Shown here piece after piece: positions 4,804-7,775 of a DNA stretch of 7,775 nucleotides. The stretch comes from Spirochaetia bacterium (GTDB lineage: Bacteria > Spirochaetota > Spirochaetia > DTKZ01): the NCBI GenBank assembly GCA_031270615.1, contig JAISXE010000086.1, forward strand, positions 1-7,775, given 5' to 3'. The notes beneath the pieces are model-generated. The model was given only the letters and a program-made list of their open reading frames with translations. It did no database searches and was not told the origin of the DNA. How positions within the stretch are numbered: position 1 is the stretch's first letter; every line of letters starts with the position of its first letter. Position numbers and translations under genes: made by a program.

Positions 4804-5851
4804 AAACAGGCCCTGCTCCCTTTTCCCGGCACGCAGGCTGCTCCGCGCTTCTTTGCTGTGCGCCGGCCTTGCCGCCTGTTCCCAGCGGCCGCAGAGCCTT
4901 ACGCGCATGGAGCCTCTTATCGGAACGGTTTGTTCCATTACCCTGCACGGCCCGGCGCAGGAAGATGCTTTCCGCAAAGCCTTTGACCGCGTCCGTGAAA
5001 TCGAAAACAGGATGAGCGTCAACATCCCCGAAAGCGACATAGGCAGGGTGAACGCGGCAGCGGGAAAGTCCCCCGTCCCCGTGGCGGAAGAAACCCTCGC
5101 CCTCGTGGAAAAGGGCCTTGGGTTTGCGCGGCTTTCCGGCGGCGCTTTCAACATCGCGGTGGGCCCCCTCGTTACGCTGTGGGGCATCGGAACCGACCTC
5201 GCCGCCGTGCCGCAGGACGCGGATATAGCCGCGGCCCTGGGGCGCATCGATTTTGCCAAAGTCGCGGTCAATGAAACAGAAAAAACGATTTTCCTGCAAG
5301 AGCCGGGCATGGCCCTTGACCTGGGCGCGATTGCCAAAGGCTACGCGGCGGACGAGGCGGCGCGGATCCTGCGGCAGCAGGGCGCCGCGCGCGGCGTCAT
5401 TGACTTTGGGGGGAACATCCTTGTTCTGGGGAGCCGCAGCGATGGCACGGGCTGGCGGGTGGGCGTGCAGAACCCCGTCCAAGACCGCGGGCAGTATTTC
5501 GGCGTCATCACGGCATCCAATGCCGCGGTGGTAAGCTCCGGCGTGTACGAGCGGTTTTTTATCGCGCCGGACGGACGGAGATGCCACCACATCCTTGACC
5601 CGCAAACCGGCGCTCCCGTCCGTAACGGCCTTGTCCAGGTCACAGTCACGGCGGGGTCCTCCACCGAGGCAGACGCCTTTTCCACAACGCTTTTCGTCCT
5701 TGGCCTCCAGGCCGGCATGGAACTCGCGGAAAAAACCGAAGGCATCGAGGCCCTCTTTGTGACGGAAGACAAAAGACTCTACGCCACGCGCGGCATGAAA
5801 GAGATATTCAGCCTTTCGGACCGGTCTTTCGCGTTTGAACCAGGTTTATAA
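4757..5851 (+). CDS. apbE: FAD:protein FMN transferase, ApbE/Ftp family lipoprotein
   Basis: ApbE enzymes split FAD and attach FMN to threonines of membrane flavoproteins such as Rnf or Nqr subunits. T. pallidum Ftp is the spirochaete example. This protein has 364 residues. A 30-residue basic leader is followed by LLRASLLCAGLAAC, giving a lipobox with Cys41, so it is exported and lipid-anchored. Family motifs in order: GTVCSITL (56-63), FNIAVGPLVTLWGIG (131-145), ALDLGAIAKGYAAD (186-199), DFGGNILVLG (216-225), SSGVYERFF (260-268), HHILDPQTGAPV (277-288) and STEADAFSTTLFVLG (302-316). D306 and T310 sit at the family's metal-site positions. The TTG start at 4757 is favoured by AGGAG eight bases upstream and overlaps rlmE by 47 bases. 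Its flavoprotein target is not in this window. Confidence 0.93.
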   Translation: MRPISSDKTKSAGNAKNRPCSLFPARRLLRASLLCAGLAACSQRPQSLTRMEPLIGTVCSITLHGPAQEDAFRKAFDRVREIENRMSVNIPESDIGRVNAAAGKSPVPVAEETLALVEKGLGFARLSGGAFNIAVGPLVTLWGIGTDLAAVPQDADIAAALGRIDFAKVAVNETEKTIFLQEPGMALDLGAIAKGYAADEAARILRQQGAARGVIDFGGNILVLGSRSDGTGWRVGVQNPVQDRGQYFGVITASNAAVVSSGVYERFFIAPDGRRCHHILDPQTGAPVRNGLVQVTVTAGSSTEADAFSTTLFVLGLQAGMELAEKTEGIEALFVTEDKRLYATRGMKEIFSLSDRSFAFEPGL

Positions 5852-5889
5852 CTTATGTTACGCGCGGAGAAAATTTACCACGGGCGACA

Positions 5890-5934
5890 CACGCCCAAAT
5901 AACCGCACGCGAAGCGTGTGATTATTTGGGCGTG
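5890..5934. repeat. 45-base hairpin between convergent genes
   Basis: CACGCCCAAATAA (5890-5902) pairs perfectly with TTATTTGGGCGTG (5922-5934). After one C-A mismatch the stem resumes as CGCACGC with GCGTGTG (one G-T pair) around a GAA loop. The rise of 20 paired positions makes it the largest hairpin here. It starts 39 bases after the apbE stop and could act as a transcript end or stability element, but no strong T-tract follows, so I do not call it a terminator. An alternative 9-bp pairing, ACACACGCC (5887-5895) with GGCGTGTGT (5945-5953), would disrupt it. Confidence 0.7.
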
Positions 5935-6001
5935 CGTTTGTTTCGGCGTGTGTGGTCGGTGTTTTTCTGTATTCTTCTGCGTAAGGTGAGTTATAAGGCA
6001 G

Positions 6002-6036
6002 CAATTCCAAGTTTCAACTTATGGCAAGTGGAATTG
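6002..6036. repeat. Branched inverted repeat, 8-bp outer stem
   Basis: CAATTCCA (6002-6009) pairs with TGGAATTG (6029-6036). A smaller AAGT/ACTT pairing is possible inside. No T-run adjoins it and its function is unknown. Confidence 0.45.
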
Positions 6037-6051
6037 TAAACACGCGGGGCC

Positions 6052-6106
6052 TGACAGGTTGCATGGGCGAGCAGCGATTTGCGAAGCAAATCGCGACCAG
6101 CCCGGC
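6052..6106 (+). repeat. Palindrome module with conserved linkers, copy D
   Basis: TGACAGGTTG (6052-6061) and CATGGGCGAGCA (6062-6073) are followed by the perfect hairpin GCGATTTGC-GAA-GCAAATCGC (6074-6094) and then GACCAGCCCGGC (6095-6106). GGGC and GCCC close a larger stem, with the five-base strands GAGCA and GACCA forming an internal loop. The linkers match 2511-2613, where the left linker is interrupted by an extra hairpin and the central stem is different. Confidence 0.85.
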
Positions 6107-6107
6107 G

Positions 6108-6135
6108 AAAAAAAAGTTCGCTTAAAGCGCGCTTT
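6108..6135 (-). terminator. Possible intrinsic terminator for gpgS
   Basis: Read on the minus strand, the perfect palindrome AAAGCGCGCTTT and a short CGCT-TTA-AGCG stem are followed three bases later by eight T. It lies directly downstream of the gpgS stop. The stem is weak, so this is tentative. Confidence 0.35.
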
Positions 6136-6147
6136 TGAAAGGACGCG

Positions 6148-7164
6148 TTAAAGCCCCTCCTCAAGTTTCTCGGGACGAGGGGTGCTCCCCGCTTCCGGGA
6201 ATTTTTTCCTGTATTCCTCTATCTCGATAATGGGCGGCCGCTCAAAAACAGGCACTTCGGTAAGCACCGGCTCGTGCTTTTCCTTGATAAGGTTAAGGGC
6301 TATGTGGAAGGCGTTCATCTTCGCGTTCAAGCTCCCCTCGCCGTATTTGTGCAGGCGGTTAAAAAAAGTGTTCAGGATTCCAAAGGACATGCGGCTCAAA
6401 GACTGTACGCTCTGGTTTCTGTGGACTCTCTTGTCCAGGTCTACCTGGGCAAGCGCTTGGATGCCAAACATGTGGTACACATCCAGAAGATGCCCCAGTT
6501 CCACGCCGTAGCCCACGGAAAACGAAAGCTGCTCCAGAATCTTCCTGCGGCCCGCGTACTCCCCGGAAAGAGGCTGAATCAGGCAGGCAAGTTCGGGAAA
6601 AAAAAGCGAAAAAAGAGGCCGTACAAGGATTTCGGTAACCCGCCCGCCGCCGGAAGCCATAAGCTCGGCCGGAGTTCTGATAGGCCGTTCGTAGAACGCC
6701 TTGACGTATTGGAGCCGCTCGTCTTCCAGAAGCGGACCCACCAGGGCGTAGAGAAATTTGGGGGAGATGTTCTGGATATCAGCGTCTATCCAGACAATAA
6801 TATCGCCGGAAAGCACGTACAGGCTTTTCCAGAGGTTCTCCCCCTTGCCGCGGAAAAAGCCCTGGCTCTTCAAAATATCTTTGGACTGGTAGACCTTCGC
6901 CCCGTAGGCTCCGGCGATTTCGCAGGTTTTGTCGGAAGACCCGGAGTCGATGACGGCAATCTCGTCGATAAGCGGCACGCGGTCCATAAGCTCTGTTTTA
7001 ATAACAAGAATTTCTTTCGCGATGGTAGCCTCTTCGTTCAACGTGGGAAACGCAAGCGAAATGGCAAGGCCCTTTTCTTTTTTCAGCTCAAAAAGCCGCT
7101 TCTTGTCGGCAAAACGACTGTGATGAAAGGTGTTCTCAAGAAGGACGCAGCTTAAATTTTTCAT
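6148..7164 (-). CDS. gpgS: Glucosyl-3-phosphoglycerate synthase (GT81 family)
   Basis: This cytoplasmic retaining glycosyltransferase joins glucose from a nucleotide sugar to 3-phosphoglycerate, the first step to glucosylglycerate, a compatible solute and precursor. The 338 residues carry the GpgS pattern: FPTLNEE (39-45), VIDSGSSDKT (71-80), RGKGENLWKSL (105-115), the metal-binding DXD as DAD (127-129), KAFYERP (155-161), GGGRVTE (172-178), QPLSGEYAGRR (197-207), GYGVELG (218-224) and VDLDKRVHRN (241-250), whose H249 matches the metal-ligand histidine of the mycobacterial enzyme. The C-terminal 60 residues are less conserved. The ATG at 7164 overlaps the stop of the upstream peptidase-like gene as ATGA, with GGGGAG eight bases ahead, so translation is probably coupled. 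No phosphatase (GpgP) gene lies in view. Confidence 0.92.
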   Translation of the reverse strand: MKNLSCVLLENTFHHSRFADKKRLFELKKEKGLAISLAFPTLNEEATIAKEILVIKTELMDRVPLIDEIAVIDSGSSDKTCEIAGAYGAKVYQSKDILKSQGFFRGKGENLWKSLYVLSGDIIVWIDADIQNISPKFLYALVGPLLEDERLQYVKAFYERPIRTPAELMASGGGRVTEILVRPLFSLFFPELACLIQPLSGEYAGRRKILEQLSFSVGYGVELGHLLDVYHMFGIQALAQVDLDKRVHRNQSVQSLSRMSFGILNTFFNRLHKYGEGSLNAKMNAFHIALNLIKEKHEPVLTEVPVFERPPIIEIEEYRKKFPEAGSTPRPEKLEEGL

Positions 7165-7775
7165 GAGTTAAGCTCCCCGTGTACGATGCTTTTTTCCAAA
7201 AGAAGAAGAAGCTGGCGAAAGCCCGTTTCCATAGGCGCGATCTCCACATACTCCTCCCCCAGCGCCTTCTTGCCGCGCGTGATGCCTATGGAAGTAGCGG
7301 GAATTCCGAAAGAATTCAGAATCGCCGTTTTGTCGGGAACAGACACAAGGTTCGATTTTATCTTAAGCTCGGTGTTTACCTGTTTCAGAATCTCCGTAAG
7401 AAAGGCGTTGATTTCAGGATTGCCGACAGGGATAAATGAGTTCAGCGTAATCTCCACAGCGGTTCCGCTTTCGGCCGCGATTTTCTCTATGGTTTCCGTC
7501 ACCGTGTTTTTTGTCATGTCCAGGGCCCCCGTATCGGCGGAGTAGATCTCCAGCTCCATAAACCCCTCCGAAGGGAAAAAGCCGAAACCCACGCCGCCCA
7601 CGATGCGCGCGATGTTGAGGGTTGTGTTGTTTCTGCTGTCCCACTTGATGGTTCCCAAGCGGAAAGCGATATTGGACAGCACCCACACTGCGGAAGCCTG
7701 GCTGGAGTTTTCCATGACCTCATGCTCCTGGGTATGCGCCGCGACCGTTATTTTGTAATGACCCAAAGGATTGGT
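7161..7775 (-). CDS. M20-family metallopeptidase-like protein, C-terminal part (5' end outside window)
   Basis: The frame is open to the window edge, so about 204 C-terminal residues are seen and the true start lies beyond 7775. A TTG at 7766 is just an internal codon. The first part resembles the M20 dimerisation domain: YKITVAAHTQEHE, a helix, then NTTLNIARIVGGVGFGFFPSEGFMELEIYSAD, which parallels the usual strand pattern with IxGG. The end, FGIPATSIGITRGKKALGEEYVEIAPMETGFRQLLLLLE (given in two parts: FGIPATSIGITRG, then KKALGEEYVEIAPME), fits the closing catalytic segment. However, the usual metal-binding His in this segment (typically NAHG/AHS before the E-Y/W-V motif) reads KALG. Either this is a non-classical member or the activity is altered. 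It is the first gene of a pair with gpgS. Confidence 0.75.
   Translation of the reverse strand, partial: TNPLGHYKITVAAHTQEHEVMENSSQASAVWVLSNIAFRLGTIKWDSRNNTTLNIARIVGGVGFGFFPSEGFMELEIYSADTGALDMTKNTVTETIEKIAAESGTAVEITLNSFIPVGNPEINAFLTEILKQVNTELKIKSNLVSVPDKTAILNSFGIPATSIGITRGKKALGEEYVEIAPMETGFRQLLLLLEKSIVHGELNS

Noticed and set aside
4528..5605. Long minus-strand open frames opposite rlmE and apbE
   Set aside because: They are antisense shadows. The plus-strand proteins carry complete family motifs.
6274..7155. A 293-codon plus-strand open frame opposite gpgS
   Set aside because: It is an antisense shadow of gpgS, which has all its family motifs on the minus strand.

Overview
The window looks like chromosomal DNA from a spirochaete of the Treponema/Breznakiellaceae kind. 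This is inferred from gene content: a DAHP synthase fused to prephenate dehydratase, an exported ApbE-type flavin transferase like T. pallidum Ftp, a lipoprotein with an LpoB/CsgG-like domain, and glucosyl-3-phosphoglycerate synthase. The DNA is GC-rich. No rRNA, tRNA, CRISPR array, transposase or phage gene was seen.

Layout. 1-299 has no recognisable gene and carries a palindromic repeat. 300-2465 is a two-gene plus-strand unit: an unrecognised 81-residue protein, then a 634-residue DAHP synthase/prephenate dehydratase fusion for phenylalanine synthesis. 2466-3247 is about 780 bases without a convincing gene, packed with hairpins. 3248-4036 encodes a lipoprotein in visibly AT-richer DNA. 4037-4206 holds a possible repeat remnant, a 10-bp tandem repeat and a promoter. 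4207-5851 is a plus-strand pair with overlapping genes: rlmE (23S rRNA methyltransferase) and apbE (FAD:protein FMN transferase lipoprotein). 5852-6147 is a hairpin-rich gap between convergent units. 6148-7775 is a minus-strand pair: an M20-family peptidase-like protein cut by the window edge, overlapping gpgS by ATGA.

Two themes stand out. First, the intergenic spaces share one modular palindromic repeat family. Short linkers are conserved between copies, while the hairpin stems between them change sequence yet stay perfectly paired. Two 70-base copies (68/70 identical) lie in opposite orientation on either side of the aromatic operon. Second, the three genes that begin transcription units (300, 3248, 4207) each have a -10-like box 5-9 bases before the ATG and no convincing Shine-Dalgarno. 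The downstream genes (561, 4757, 7164) do have purine-rich ribosome sites. This suggests leaderless or nearly leaderless first genes.
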